In this document: positions 43,654 to 54,099 of the stretch, one piece after another
How the letters are laid out: every line of letters starts with the position of its first letter
How positions within the stretch are numbered: position 1 is the first letter of the stretch
Source: Fodinibacter sp963811825
GTDB taxonomy: Bacteria; Actinomycetota; Actinomycetes; Actinomycetales; Dermatophilaceae
Assembly: GCA_963811825.1 (NCBI GenBank)
Contig: CAWESS010000024.1
Location: 1 to 64,000 of the forward strand
Length of the DNA stretch: 64,000 nt
Direction: 5' to 3'
Notes under the pieces: generated by a model
Told to the model about the DNA's origin: nothing
Databases searched by the model: none
Seen by the model: the letters and a program-made list of their open reading frames with translations, nothing else
Program-made: the position numbers and the translations under genes

Positions 43654-44788
43654 GGCGGCGGCGGGGGTGGTGCGCCTGCTCTCGGTGCGCACGATGAGCG
43701 CCCGGGGCTGGACCTCGACCTCGATGTGCCGGGCCTCGCCGATGATGTCGCCGTCGAGCTCGACGAGCTGGTCGTGGTCGACGTGAACCTCGATGGCCTG
43801 GCACCGGTAGCGGTCCAGGGTCGTGGTCGAGCGTCCGCTCTTGGCCAGCACGCGCGCCGCGACGGACACCCAGGCGGCCAGGCCGCGCGGGGCGATGACG
43901 ACGACGTCGAGCGTGCCGTCGTCGGGCTCGGCATCGGGCATGAGGTTGATGCCGCCCGTCAGCTTGCCGCAGTTGCCGATGAGCACCGTGCGCGCCCGCA
44001 CCGTCATGGGGGCGGCACCGTCGATGCTCACGCGCGCCTTGAAGCGCTCGACGAGCAGGTTCTTCAGACCCGCCGGGACGTACGCCGTCCAGCCGATCTT
44101 GGCCTTCAGCTTCTCGGAGGTGTCCTCCATGATCGCGGCGTCCAGGCCGAGCCCGGCCATGACGAGGAAGGCGTGGCGCCGGGGTCCGGTCGACGACCCC
44201 TCGCCGACGTGCTCCTCGAGGTGTGACTCGCCGGGGTCCAGGCTCAGCCAGCCGGCGTCGATGTGGCGGTTCCGTCCCGTCAGGGCCACCGCGACGGCCC
44301 GGGCGAGGTCGTCGGTGGGCAGGTCGAGGTTGCGGGCGAGCAGGTTCCCGGTGCCACCGGGGAGCAGCCCCATCGGCACGCCGGTGCCGATCATCTCCTG
44401 GGCGACCGCGCGCACCGTGCCGTCGCCACCGAAGGCGCAGACGACGTCAACACCCTGCTCGAGGGCTTCGCGGGTCTGTCCGAACCCCACGTCGTTCTCG
44501 GTGGTCTCGAGGAACAGCGGCTCGTCCCACCCCTCAGCCGGCGCAGACCCGGCTGATCGTCGCGCGTTCGGCAGCCCCGTCACCGTCGAGCTTCGTGGGG
44601 TTGAGCACGACGGCGAGCCGCTTCTTCGGCGGGGCCGGCGCGTCGTCCTCGCGGCGGAAGCTGTCACGGCCGGGGCGGCTCGCCGCTGCCCGGGCGTCGC
44701 GGCGGGAGGCCAGCACGAGCCACGCGCCCACCCCGACGAACGCAACGGCGACAGCGATCCCCAACCAGGTCCACCACGCGTCCGACAC
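43651..44788 (-). CDS. Diacylglycerol kinase family lipid kinase (frameshifted)
   Basis: About 378 residues. The N-terminal membrane span (WWTWLGIAVAVAFVGVGAWL) is followed by a basic linker and the catalytic domain: LAVVLNPTKLDGDGAA, then VVCAFGGDGTVRAVAQEMIG with the GGDGT nucleotide-binding motif, MGLLPGGTGNLLARNLDLP, and a C-terminal MPDAEPDDGTLDVVVIAPRG. It phosphorylates diacylglycerol or a related lipid with ATP. The frame changes once near 44540, between the linker and the GGDGT region. Confidence 0.85.
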
Positions 44789-44844
44789 AGAGTGGAAGGT
44801 ACCGCACGATCCGGGGGGATCCGTGCCGCCGTAGTCTGCCGATC

Positions 44845-45393
44845 ATGACGACGCCCCCGGCCGACCCCGCCATCACGCCGGACGACAAGGACTGGACCTG
44901 GACGCTGCGCGAGCGCTGCCCCGACTGCGGGTTCCTGGCCAGCGACGTCCCGGCGGCCGAGATCGCGACGCGCGTCACGGCATCCACGGCGCCGTGGCGG
45001 TCGGTTCTCGAGCGCCCCGACGCGTCCAGCAGGCCCGACCCGGCCACCTGGTCGCCGCTCGAGTACGCCTGCCACGTGCGCGACGTGTGCCGACTGTTCG
45101 AGGAGCGGGTGCGCCTCATGCTGACCCAGGAGGCACCCACCTTCGACAACTGGGACCAGGACGAGACCGCCGTCGCCGACCGCTACGGCGAGCAGGACCC
45201 GGCCGTCGTCGCCCGCGAGGTGCTCGAGGCGGCCGCCGGGCTGGCGGGCGCGTATGCCGCGGTACCCGACGATGCGTGGGAGCGCACCGGCATCCGCTCG
45301 AACGGCTCGCTGTTCACCGTCGCCACCCTCGGGCAGTACGGCCTGCACGACCTCGTCCACCACCTCTGGGACGTCGGGGTCGACACGACGTGA
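44845..45393 (+). CDS. DinB-family protein
   Basis: A protein of 182 residues. An N-terminal WTLRERCPDCGFLASDVPAA segment precedes a DinB/YfiT-like four-helix bundle: PATWSPLEYACHVRDVCRLF, FDNWDQDETAVADRYGE and LGQYGLHDLVHHLWDVG. His residues in ACHVRD and HDLVHHLWD can form the tri-His metal site of the superfamily, which includes mycothiol- and bacillithiol-dependent transferases. TAGTCT begins 13 nt before the ATG. Its stop overlaps the antiporter's GTG. Confidence 0.8.
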   Translation: MTTPPADPAITPDDKDWTWTLRERCPDCGFLASDVPAAEIATRVTASTAPWRSVLERPDASSRPDPATWSPLEYACHVRDVCRLFEERVRLMLTQEAPTFDNWDQDETAVADRYGEQDPAVVAREVLEAAAGLAGAYAAVPDDAWERTGIRSNGSLFTVATLGQYGLHDLVHHLWDVGVDTT

Positions 45394-46701
45394 CACCCGA
45401 GCTGATCTACCTGCTGCTCGGCGGCTCCCTGCTGCTCGCGGCCGTGCTCCCGCAGCGTGCTGCACCGGTGGGCGCTCTCGGCACCGATCGTGCTCGTGGC
45501 GACCGGCATGGTGGTCGGCCTCCTGCCCCCGTTGGCTGCCGTGTCGCTCGACCCCGTCGCCGCTCGCCCGGTCGTCGAACACGTCACGGAGATCACCGTG
45601 CTCGTCGCGCTCATGGGCGTGGGGCTCGCCCTCGACCGGCCCCTGCGCTGGCGCAGCCGGGCATCGTGGCGGTCGTGGTCCCCGGCCTGGCGGCTGCTCG
45701 GCATCGCCATGCCGCTGACGATCGCCGCGGTCGCACTGCTCGCGTGGGGTCCGCTCGGGGTGGCGGCGCCCGCCGCGCTGTTGCTCGGAGCGGCCCTGGC
45801 TCCCACCGACCCCGTGCTCGCCTCCGACGTCCAGGTCGAGGGCCCGACGATCGAGGGCGCGGTGGACGAGATCGACGAGGACGACGAGGTGCGATTCGCC
45901 CTCACGAGTGAGGCCGGGCTCAACGACGGGCTGGCGTTCCCGTTCGTCTACGCCGCCATCTTCCTCGCGACGGAGGGGCCGGTCTCGCAGTGGGGGCTGC
46001 AGTGGCTGGCCTGGGAGCTCGTCGGCAAGGTCGTCGTCGGGGTCCTCGTCGGGGTCGCCGTCGGGTGGGCACTGGCCAAGCTCGCCTTCCGGGCGCCCGC
46101 TCGCTCGTTGCGCCTGGCCGAGGTGGGCGAGCCCTTGCTGGCCCTCGCGGCGCTGCTGATCGCCTACGGCCTGAGCGAGCTGCTCGGTGGGTACGGCTTC
46201 CTCGCGGTGTTCGCGTGCGCCCTCACGGTGCGATCGGCCGAGCGTGACCACGACTACCAGCGGCACATGCACGACGTCATCGACCGGCTCGAGACGCTGC
46301 TCACGCTCGTCGTGCTGCTCGGCCTCGGGTTCGCCCTGACGAACGGGCTCCTGGCGCACCTCGACTGGAAGGGGGTGCTCGTCGGGGTGGCGTTGGTCCT
46401 CGTGATCCGGCCGGTGGCCGGCTACCTCTCCTTCATCGGCCACCGCACCCAGGTCGGGGATGCCGGGCTCGACCACAACGAGCGCCTCGTCGTCGCGTTC
46501 TTCGGCGTGCGCGGGGTGGGGTCGATCTACTACGTCGCGTATGCCGCCGGGGCCGCGTCCTTCCCCGAGGAGCGGTGGCTCTGGTCGACCGTCGGCTTCA
46601 CCGTGGCGCTGTCGGTGGTGCTCCACGGGGTGCTCGCGACCCCGGTGATGCGAAGGCTGGACGCGCTGCGAGGCGACGCCACGGCATCCGGCCGCGCCTG
46701 A
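45390..46701 (+). CDS. CPA1/NhaP-type Na+/H+ antiporter (frameshifted)
   Basis: About 437 residues, some twelve membrane spans. Conserved features: LGAALAPTDPVLASDVQVEG (the TDP unwound helix), ALTSEAGLNDGLAFPFVYAA (the ND ion-binding pair) and AFFGVRGVGSIYYVAYAAG. It exchanges monovalent cations for protons across the membrane. One indel near 45455 splits the first span from the rest. GTG 45390 overlaps the DinB stop. Confidence 0.88.
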
Positions 46702-46770
46702 CGTCCTGCGCGAGGGGGACGGCGCGAAACGGGGATGCGCTGGCTGTCGGGTGGCAGCACACTGACTCGT

Positions 46771-47412
46771 ATGCCGTCCGCCTCCACCCTCGCCGCGTTC
46801 GCCGTCGCGTCGGTCATCATCATCGCGATGCCCGGCCCGAGCGTGCTGTTCACCATCGGCCGCGCGCTGTCGGCCGGGCGGCGTGAGGCGCTGCTCACCG
46901 TCGTCGGCAACGCCCTGGGCATCCTCACGCAGATCTGCGCGCTCGCCATCGGGCTCGGGCCGCTCATCGCCGCGAGCACGGTGGCCTACACGGCGCTCAA
47001 GGTCGTCGGCGCCTGCTACCTGCTGTGGCTCGGGGTGCAGGCGATCCGCAACCGCCGCGCGCTCGGGCGGGCCTTCGAGCAGGGGATGCCGGTCACGACC
47101 CCGAGCCTGCACGCCGTCCGCGCGGGCTACGTCGTCGGGGTCACCAACCCCAAGACCATCGTGTTCTTCGCGGCGCTGCTGCCCCAGTTCGTCGTGCAGA
47201 CCTCGGCGGTGCTGCCTCAGCTCGTGGCGCTCGGTGCGGTGTTCGCGGTGCTGGCCGTCGTCATGGACGGCACGGTGGCGCTCATCGCCAGCCGGGCCCG
47301 CGACTGGTTCGCGTCCTCGCCCAAGCGCATGGAGCGGGTCGGCGGAGCCGGGGGCCTGATGATGCTCGGCCTCGGCGGTGGGCTGCTGCTCACCGGCCGC
47401 CCGACCACCTGA
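46771..47412 (+). CDS. LysE-family amino-acid exporter
   Basis: A protein of 213 residues with about six spans. The family opening AVASVIIIAMPGPSVLFTIG, ACYLLWLGVQAIRNRRAL, and VGVTNPKTIVFFAALLPQFV are all typical of RhtB/LysE translocators, which export amino acids or related compounds. CACACT lies 13 nt before the ATG, a weak match to the leaderless promoter pattern. It is followed by serS with a 27-bp gap. Confidence 0.88.
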   Translation: MPSASTLAAFAVASVIIIAMPGPSVLFTIGRALSAGRREALLTVVGNALGILTQICALAIGLGPLIAASTVAYTALKVVGACYLLWLGVQAIRNRRALGRAFEQGMPVTTPSLHAVRAGYVVGVTNPKTIVFFAALLPQFVVQTSAVLPQLVALGAVFAVLAVVMDGTVALIASRARDWFASSPKRMERVGGAGGLMMLGLGGGLLLTGRPTT

Positions 47413-47439
47413 GTTGCGCTGCGTCGATAAACTCCCCGG

Positions 47440-48709
47440 GTGATCGACATCAAGCTGCTGCGCGAGGACCCCGACACCGTTCGTGCCAGCCAGCGTTCCC
47501 GGGGTGAGGACGAGGGCGTCGTGGACGCCATCCGCGCGGCCGACGAGCGCCGCCGCAGCTCGCTGACGGCCTACGAGCAGCTGCGCGCCGAGCAGAAGGT
47601 GATGGGCAAGGACGTCGCCCGCGCCCAGGGCGACGAGAAGCAGGCGCTGCTCGTGCGCACCAAGGAGGTCGCGGCGCAGGTCAAGGCGCTGCAGGCCAGC
47701 GCCGACGACGCCCAGGTCGAGCTCGACGCGCTCCTGCGCACCATCGGCAACGTCGTCGAGCCCGGCGTGCCGAGCGGGGGCGAGGACGACTACGCCGTGC
47801 TCGAGACGGTCGGTGACCCGCGCGACTTCGCCGCCGAGGGCTTCGAGCCGCGCGACCACCTCACGCTCGCCGAGGGCCTGGACGCCATCGACATGGCGCG
47901 TGGCGCGAAGGTCGCCGGAGCCCGGTTCTACTTCCTGAAGGGCGCCGGCGCCCGGCTCGAGATGGGCCTGCTCGGCCTGGCGATGCAGCGCGCCATCGCC
48001 GCCGGGTTCGTGCCGATGATCACCCCGACCCTGGTCAAGAGCGACGTCATGGCCGGCGCCGGCTTCCTCGACCACCACGCCGACGAGGTCTACCGCCTCG
48101 AGGCCGACGACCTCTACCTGACGGGCACGTCCGAGGTGGCGCTCGCGGGCTACCACGCCGACGAGGTGCTCGACCTGTCCGGCGGGCCGCTGCGGTACGC
48201 CGGGCCAGTCGACCTGCTACCGCCGCGAGGCGGGGTCGTACGGCAAGGACACCCGCGGCATCATCCGGGTGCACCAGTTCAACAAGATCGAGATGTTCGT
48301 CTACTGCCGACCCGAGGATGCCGTGGCCGAGCACCAGCGCCTCCTCGCCTTCGAGAAGGAGATGCTCGCGGCCATCGACGTGCCGTACCGGATCATCGAC
48401 ACCGCGGCCGGTGACCTCGGTGGCCCCGCGGCGCGCAAGTACGACTGCGAGGCGTGGGTGCCGACGCAGGGGCGCTACCGCGAGCTCACCTCGACGTCGA
48501 ACTGCACGACCTTCCAGGCCCGGCGCCTCAACACCCGGGTCAAGGGGGAGAGCGGCAACGAGGTCGCGGCCACGCTCAACGGCACGCTCGCGACCACGCG
48601 CTGGCTCGTCGCCATCCTCGAGAACCACCAGCAGGCCGACGGGTCGGTCGTCGTGCCCGAGGCGCTGCGCCCGCACGTCGGCCTCGACGTGCTCACCCCC
48701 ACTCCCTGA
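47440..48709 (+). CDS. serS: Seryl-tRNA synthetase (frameshifted)
   Basis: About 423 residues. It charges tRNA-Ser. The N-terminal coiled-coil arm (MIDIKLLREDPDTVRASQRS to about residue 105) is followed by the class II core: motif 1 region VPMITPTLVKSDVMAGAGFL, TGTSEVALAGYHADEV, motif 2 (CYRREAGSYGKDTRGI, reached in the second frame) and motif 3 (NGTLATTRWLVAILENHQQA). One extra base lies near 48212, just before motif 2. Because the enzyme is essential and both sides are perfectly conserved, this is surely a sequence error. TAAACT begins 12 nt before the GTG. Confidence 0.93.
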
Positions 48710-48784
48710 GTCCGCGCGGGGGTGGAGGGGGGTCAGCCCGTCGGGGGAGGCGCCGACGCCGACCCCGTGCCTACGCTGGGACGT

Positions 48785-50149
48785 ATGCCGGTCACTCGCC
48801 ATCCGCTCCAGCGGCGCGTGGCCACGTTCTTCGCGGTCGACGACCCGTGGGTGCGGCCGCGGCCGGAGGTGAGCCGCAGGGACGTCGCCCTGGCCCTCGT
48901 GGCCGCCGTCCTCGGCCTGGTCTCCCTCGAGCTCGTGCGCAGCGTCGGCATGCTCGAAGGCCTCAGCGCACCGGTCTGGGCGCAGGTGCTCGCCACCGCC
49001 TCGGGCGCGGCACTGCTGGTGTGGCGGCGACGCTGGCCGCTGACGATCGCCACCGCGGCCGCGCTCCACATGTTCGTCGTCGGCGTGACGATGCCTCCGG
49101 TGATGGGCCAGTTCACCCTGCAGGTCATCTACTTCATCGCCATCTACGCCGCGGTGGCCTGGTCGCAGGACCGGCGCCTCATGGTCATGGTCGTCGGCGC
49201 GATCGTCGTGGCGATGTTCGTGTGGATCGCGTGGCAGTTCCTGCTCGGCAGCGGGGTGCAGGACATCCTCGACGAGCAAGGCGGAACCGAACGCACCGGG
49301 CTCTTCGGCCACGTGACGGCCGCGGTCGCCCTGACGCTGCTCATCAACGTCATCTACTTCGGCGGTGCGGTCATCGGCGGCCAGCTCGACTGGCGGGCCG
49401 CCCGGCAGCGAGCCCAGCTCGAGACGGCATCCGTGACGATCGCGGCCCAGAGCGAAGGGCTGCGCCACCGTGCCGTCACCGACGAGCGGCTGCGCATCGC
49501 CCGCGAGCTGCACGACGTCGTCGGCCACCACATCTCGGTCATCGGCATCCAGGCCGCCGCTGCGCGCCGGGTGCTCGATCGCGATCCGGAGGCCGCCGCC
49601 ACGGCCCTGGCTGCCATCGAGCAGTCCTCGCGCGACGGCGTCACCCAGATGCGCAGCCTCCTGGGCACGCTGCGCGACCCGGACGACTCCGAGGCCGAGA
49701 CCACCAACGGGCGGATGCCGGAGCCCGGCGTCCGTGACCTGCCCGCCCTCGTGGCCGAGCGCGAGGCGCACGGCCTCGCCACGGCATACGACGTCGTGGA
49801 GTCCAGCCCGGGTGCCGTCGAACGGCTGCCGGCACCGCTCGGCCTGGCCATCTACCGCGTGGTGCAGGAGGCCCTGGCCAACGTGTCGCGGCACTCGACG
49901 GCCCGGCGCGCCTCGGTGGTGCTGCGGGTCGACGAGGACGGGTCGCGGCCGCACGCCGAGGTGGAGGTGCTCGACGACGGGCGCCCGCGTGGTCGCTCGT
50001 CCGGTTCAGGGCTCGGCCACCTGGGCGTCCGCGAGCGCGCCGCCAGCCAGCGCGGTGAGGTCGAGATCGGCCCCCGCCCCACGGGTGGGTACCGCGTGCG
50101 GGTTCGAATACCACTGGGGGAGAGCGGAATGCGGGAGAGCGATGTCTGA
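48785..50149 (+). CDS. NarL-type sensor histidine kinase
   Basis: A protein of 454 residues. About four to six membrane spans (residues 35-205) form an input domain without a large extracellular sensor. The HisKA_3 box is ERLRIARELHDVVGHHISVI with the phosphorylated His, and the HATPase domain shows VVQEALANVSRHSTARRASV and SGLGHLGVRERAASQRGEVE. TACGCT begins 13 nt before the ATG. It overlaps the response-regulator start by 8 bp, so the two form a two-component system. The downstream ABC exporter is a plausible target. Confidence 0.9.
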   Translation: MPVTRHPLQRRVATFFAVDDPWVRPRPEVSRRDVALALVAAVLGLVSLELVRSVGMLEGLSAPVWAQVLATASGAALLVWRRRWPLTIATAAALHMFVVGVTMPPVMGQFTLQVIYFIAIYAAVAWSQDRRLMVMVVGAIVVAMFVWIAWQFLLGSGVQDILDEQGGTERTGLFGHVTAAVALTLLINVIYFGGAVIGGQLDWRAARQRAQLETASVTIAAQSEGLRHRAVTDERLRIARELHDVVGHHISVIGIQAAAARRVLDRDPEAAATALAAIEQSSRDGVTQMRSLLGTLRDPDDSEAETTNGRMPEPGVRDLPALVAEREAHGLATAYDVVESSPGAVERLPAPLGLAIYRVVQEALANVSRHSTARRASVVLRVDEDGSRPHAEVEVLDDGRPRGRSSGSGLGHLGVRERAASQRGEVEIGPRPTGGYRVRVRIPLGESGMRESDV

Positions 50150-50910
50150 CACCGACGTGGTGCAGGACCGACCACTGCGGGTGCTCATCGTCGACGACCA
50201 GCACCTCGTGCGGTCGGGGTTCGCGATGATCCTGTCCGTCGAGCCCGACCTCGAAGTCGTCGGCGAGGCGGAGAACGGCCGGGTCGGCCTCGCGCAGGCC
50301 CGCGCGCTGCGGCCCGGACGTCGTGCTCATGGACGTGCAGATGCCGGTGATGGACGGCATCGACGCCACCCGCCAGGTCGTCGCGGAGGACCTCGCCAAG
50401 GTGCTCATCCTCACCACGTTCGACCGCGACGACTACGTCTTCGACGCGCTGTCGGCCGGGGCGAGCGGGTTCCTGCTCAAGAACGCCGAGCCCGACCAGC
50501 TCGTGGATGCCGTGCGCGCCGTCGGCCACGGCCACGCCCTCCTCGCGCCCGAGGTCACGCGCCGCGTCATCGAGCGCATGGCACGCGGACGCCGCGGTGC
50601 TGCTGGAGCGGCAGGTGCGCCGACCGCGAACCCGGCGGCCACGGCATCCGGTGTCGGCCCCGGGCTGCGCGGCGCGGCCGTCGACGCCAGGCTCGACGGC
50701 CTCTCACGCCTGACCGACCGCGAGCGCGAGGTGCTGGTGCTCGCCGCGCGGGGCCTGTCCAACAGCGAGATCGCGGCGCACCTCGTGCTCGGGGAGGCGA
50801 CGGTCAAGACCCACGTGTCGAGCTGCCTGGCCAAGCTGCACGTGCGCGACCGGGTGCAGGCGGTGGTCGTGGCCTACGAGGCCGGCCTCGTCCTCCCGGC
50901 GGAGGGCTGA
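50142..50910 (+). CDS. NarL/LuxR-family response regulator (frameshifted)
   Basis: About 255 residues. The receiver domain has VLIVDDQHLVRSGFAMILSV (acidic pocket), VVLMDVQMPVMDGIDATRQV (phosphorylated Asp) and VLILTTFDRDDYVFDALSAG. The Ala/Gly-rich linker (GAAGAAGAPTANPAATASG) is unusually long. The C-terminal LuxR HTH is LTDREREVLVLAARGLSNSE with LGEATVKTHVSSCLAKLHVR. One indel lies near 50314 between the first receiver strands. It is phosphorylated by the overlapping kinase. Confidence 0.9.
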
Positions 50911-50962
50911 CCTCACCCCGAGGGCTGATCCGCTGCCGTCCCGACCCACCTAGCGTGGCGGC

Positions 50963-51850
50963 ATGGCACAGATCGAGACGCGAGGGCTGACCCGGACCTT
51001 CGGGGAGGTGCGGGCGGTCGACGGGGTCGATCTCGTCGTGCGCCCCGGGGGCCTCACCGGGTTCGTCGGCGGCAACGGGGCCGGCAAGACCACGACGATG
51101 CGCATGGTCATGGGGGTGCTGCGTCCGGATGCCGGGGAGGTGCTCTGGGGTGACCGCCCCATGACCGCGGCGGACCGGCAGAAGTTCGGCTACATGCCCG
51201 AGGAACGCGGGCTCTACCCCAAGCAGAAGGTCGCCGACCAGCTGACCTACCTCGGGCAGCTCTCCGGCATGTCGGCGTCGGCTGCGCGCGTCGCCGTGGC
51301 CGAGCACCTCGAGCTGTTCACCCTCGGCGACCGGGCCGGTGAGCGCGTGGAGGCACTCAGCCTGGGCAACCAGCAGCGGGTGCAGATCATCGCCGCCCTC
51401 ATGCACGGGCCCACCGCACTCATCCTCGACGAGCCGTTCTCGGGGCTCGACCCGAGTGCCGTCGACTCGATGGCCGACGTGTTGCGCGAGCGGGCGGCAT
51501 CCGGGGTGCCCGTGTTGTTCAGCAGCCACCAGCTCGACCTCGTCGAGCGCCTGTGCGACAGCCTCATCGTGCTCGCGCGCGGGCGGGTCGTCGCCCAGGG
51601 CACCGTCGAGGCGCTACGGGCGGGTGGTCCGACCCGGTTCCGGCTGGTCACGGAGGGTGACGTCGGCTGGGTGCGTGACGTGCGCGGCATCCACGTGCAC
51701 GACGTCGACGGCGGCACGGCCCTCCTCGAGCTCGTCGACACCGGCGCCGAGCAGGCCGTCCTGCGCTCGGCCGTCGAGCGCGGGCCGGTGCACGAGTTCG
51801 CCCCCGTCGTTCCGCCCCTGTCCGAGATCTACCGTGAGGTGACGGCATGA
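50963..51850 (+). CDS. ABC transporter ATP-binding protein (NatA-like)
   Basis: A protein of 295 residues. Walker A is GFVGGNGAGKTTTMRMVMGV, the signature is ALSLGNQQRVQIIAALM, Walker B is ALILDEPFSGLDPSAVDSMA, and the switch His is in FSSHQLDLVERL. A C-terminal DUF4162-type extension follows. It energises the ABC-2 permease encoded next, with which it overlaps by ATGA. TAGCGT begins 12 nt before the ATG. The upstream two-component system may regulate it. Confidence 0.92.
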   Translation: MAQIETRGLTRTFGEVRAVDGVDLVVRPGGLTGFVGGNGAGKTTTMRMVMGVLRPDAGEVLWGDRPMTAADRQKFGYMPEERGLYPKQKVADQLTYLGQLSGMSASAARVAVAEHLELFTLGDRAGERVEALSLGNQQRVQIIAALMHGPTALILDEPFSGLDPSAVDSMADVLRERAASGVPVLFSSHQLDLVERLCDSLIVLARGRVVAQGTVEALRAGGPTRFRLVTEGDVGWVRDVRGIHVHDVDGGTALLELVDTGAEQAVLRSAVERGPVHEFAPVVPPLSEIYREVTA

Positions 51851-53080
51851 GCACCCAGACGACTCCGACGGCACCGCGACCCCATCGGCACCTCGACCCC
51901 GCCCACCGGCGACGGCCTGCGCCACCCCTGGCTGCTCGTGGCCCGCCGGGAGGTGGCGACCAAGCTCGCCGACCGGACCTTCCTCATCGGCACCCTGCTG
52001 ACCCTGGCGATGATCCTCGGCTTCGTCATCGTCCAGGCCGTGCTGTCCGAGCGCACGCAGACGTACGAGCTCGTCGCGACGGCGAGCGCCGCACCCATGG
52101 CGGATGCCGTGGCGCAGCAGGCGCCCACCCTCGACGACGACCTGGTCGTCAACGTCGTGCCGGCTGCCGATGACGCCGCTGCCGAGGCGGCCCTGCTCGA
52201 CGACGAGGCGGACGCGTGGCTCACGACGCGCGACGGTTCGTGGGTGCTGATCGCCCGCGACGAGGTGCCGAGCGATCTCGAGGCCGTGACCTCCACCGTC
52301 GTGCGCGACACGGTGCTCGCCGAGAACGCCACTGCCGCAGGGACGTCCGTCGTCGACCTCACCACCGGGACGACCCTGGAGTCCGACGTGCTTGTCGGGA
52401 ACGCCGACCAGCGGGCCTTCGCCCAGGGCATGGCGTTCGCGCTGGCGTTCCTGTTCTACCTGGCCTCGATCGTCTTCGGCACGACCCTGGCCAACAGCGT
52501 CGTCGAGGAGAAGCAGTCGCGGATCGTCGAGATCATCGCGACGAAGATCCCGGTCCGCCAGCTGCTGGCGGGCAAGGTCGCGGGCAACACGGCGATCGCC
52601 GTCGTCCAGATGGCGCTGTACGCCGCGATCGGGCTGGTGGGGTTGCGCTTCACGGAGTACTCCTCGTTCCTGCCCTCGATCGGGGGGGCCCTCGGGTGGT
52701 TCCTCGTGTTCTTCCTCGTGGGGTTCCTCCTCATCGCGTGCCTGTGGGCGGTCGCGGGGGCCCTCGCGAGCCGCACCGAGGACGTGCAGTCCACCGCGAC
52801 CCCGGTGACGATGCTGCTGCTCGCGATCTTCTTCGGGTCGATGTTCCTCGACGGCACAGCGCAGACCGTGTTGTCCTACGTGCCGCCGGCCTCGGCGGTG
52901 CTGATGCCGCAACGGATCCTCGACGGGACGGCGCTGTGGTGGGAGCCCGTCGTCGCGCTGGCGATCCTCGTGGTCGCGGCGGGCGCGGTCGTGCTCGTGG
53001 CCGAGCGGCTCTACCGGCGCTCGCTGCTGCAGACGCAGGGCCGGCTCTCGATGCGACAGGCCTGGTCCGCGCCCGAGTAG
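51847..53080 (+). CDS. ABC-2 type permease (NatB-like) (frameshifted)
   Basis: About 410 residues. An N-terminal span (TFLIGTLLTLAMILGFVIVQ) is followed by a large extracytoplasmic domain of about 140 residues, then VFGTTLANSVVEEKQSRIVE, IIATKIPVRQLLAGKVAGNT and five more spans, the ABC2_membrane_3 pattern of Na+ or drug exporters. One indel near 51915 separates the first 20 residues from the rest. It forms the exporter with the preceding ATPase. Confidence 0.88.
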
Positions 53081-53088
53081 GGCGCGCC

Positions 53089-53199
53089 TCAGTCGCGGAC
53101 CCGCTTCCGGATCGCGGTCAGCTCGCGGCTCACCTCGCGCCGGACCTCCGCGGGCGGCAGCAACTCAGGAACCGAGGCACCTGTGCTGGAAAGAGACAC
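53089..53199 (-). CDS. Possible small protein or gene remnant
   Basis: A 36-codon frame with GTG at 53199 encodes SSTGASVPELLPPAEVRREV, then SRELTAIRKRVRD. The last 25 codons have the GC-rich third positions of real genes here. No clear ribosome-binding site precedes it. It may be a small protein or the 3' remnant of a larger gene. Confidence 0.3.
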   Translation of the reverse strand: MSLSSTGASVPELLPPAEVRREVSRELTAIRKRVRD

Positions 53200-53240
53200 T
53201 TGGGAAACCGCACAGTCGTACTGCGAAAGGACCACGAGTC

Positions 53241-53972
53241 GTGGACATCGCCGCCCTGCTCGCCCTGGCCGGGCTTGCACTGGTCGACAGCACCAGCATC
53301 GGGACGCTCGTGCTGCCGGTGCTGATGCTCGCCCACCCGCGGGTCCGGGCCAGCCGCGTGCTGGTCTACCTGGCGACGATCAGCGTCTTCTATCTCGCCC
53401 TGGGTGTGGCGCTGCTGTTCGGAGCCGATGCTGTGGCCGATTCGGTGGCCGACACCGTGAGCTCGCTCGAGGGCAACCGGACTGTTGACGTGGTCCAGCT
53501 GGTCGTCGGTGCTGGCTTGGTGGCCGTCAGCTTCTGGCCCGACACCCCATGGGGCAAGCGCGCGAAGGCACGTCGGCTGGACGAGCCCGCATCCGGTCGG
53601 ACCGGACGCTGGGTGGATGCCGTGGCGGCGGACGGGGCGAAGGTCTCCACGGTCGTCGGGGTGGCGCTGCTCGCAGGTTTGATCGAGGCGGCCAGCATGC
53701 TCCCCTACCTCGGGGCCGTTGCCATCGTCGGGTCCAGCGACCTCGTGCTGCCGGTCCAGGTCGGGGTCCTCGCGGCCTACGTCACGGTGATGGTCCTGCC
53801 GGCGCTGGCCCTGCTCGCGGTGCGGCTTGCAGCACACGACTGGTTGGCACCGCGCCTGGGGCGGGTGTCGGGGCTGCTCGCGGGTCGGGTCGGCGGCGCC
53901 ATCTGGTGGGTCGTGGGCATCGTCGGCTTCCTCCTGGTCGCGGACGCGGCCTCCCGGCTCTTCGGCTCCTGA
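53241..53972 (+). CDS. GAP/LysE-like integral membrane protein
   Basis: A protein of 243 residues with six predicted spans: IAALLALAGLALVDSTSIGT, VLVYLATISVFYLALGVALL, VVQLVVGAGLVAVSFW and three more. The N-terminal LVDSTSIGTLVLPVLMLAHP motif is typical of the actinobacterial GAP (Sap) family linked to export of glycolipids or peptidolipids. GTG 53241 has AAAGG upstream. The 160-bp gap before it holds a possible minus-strand small ORF. Confidence 0.75.
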   Translation: MDIAALLALAGLALVDSTSIGTLVLPVLMLAHPRVRASRVLVYLATISVFYLALGVALLFGADAVADSVADTVSSLEGNRTVDVVQLVVGAGLVAVSFWPDTPWGKRAKARRLDEPASGRTGRWVDAVAADGAKVSTVVGVALLAGLIEAASMLPYLGAVAIVGSSDLVLPVQVGVLAAYVTVMVLPALALLAVRLAAHDWLAPRLGRVSGLLAGRVGGAIWWVVGIVGFLLVADAASRLFGS

Positions 53973-54043
53973 TCGGAGAGGCGAGTGCGTCCGGCAGGTT
54001 GGCTCCTCCGGGCACCAAGTTGCCGGACACTCCGGTGTGTGAT

Positions 54044-54062
54044 TAAGGTGAGGCTTACCTAA
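54044..54062 (+). promoter_or_regulatory. IdeR/DtxR-type iron box
   Basis: TAAGGTGAGGCTTACCTAA matches the 19-bp iron-box consensus at 16 of 19 positions and is nearly palindromic. It lies 38 bp before the ATG of the iron-siderophore binding protein, where Fe2+-loaded repressor would block transcription. Confidence 0.85.
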
Positions 54063-54099
54063 CCAAGGGTGCCCTTACCCGCTGCTCCGGAGGTCTCGT

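Noticed and set aside
43651..48156. A single minus-strand open frame of 1501 codons spanning five genes
   Set aside because: In very GC-rich DNA the antisense frame of real genes lacks stops. Only its 3' end (the lipid kinase) carries family motifs; the rest is antisense to DinB, antiporter, LysE and serS.
50090..50120. GGTTCGAATACC-like segment recalling a tRNA T-arm
   Set aside because: It lies inside the histidine kinase coding sequence (RVRVRIPLGESG) and no cloverleaf or acceptor stem can be formed around it.
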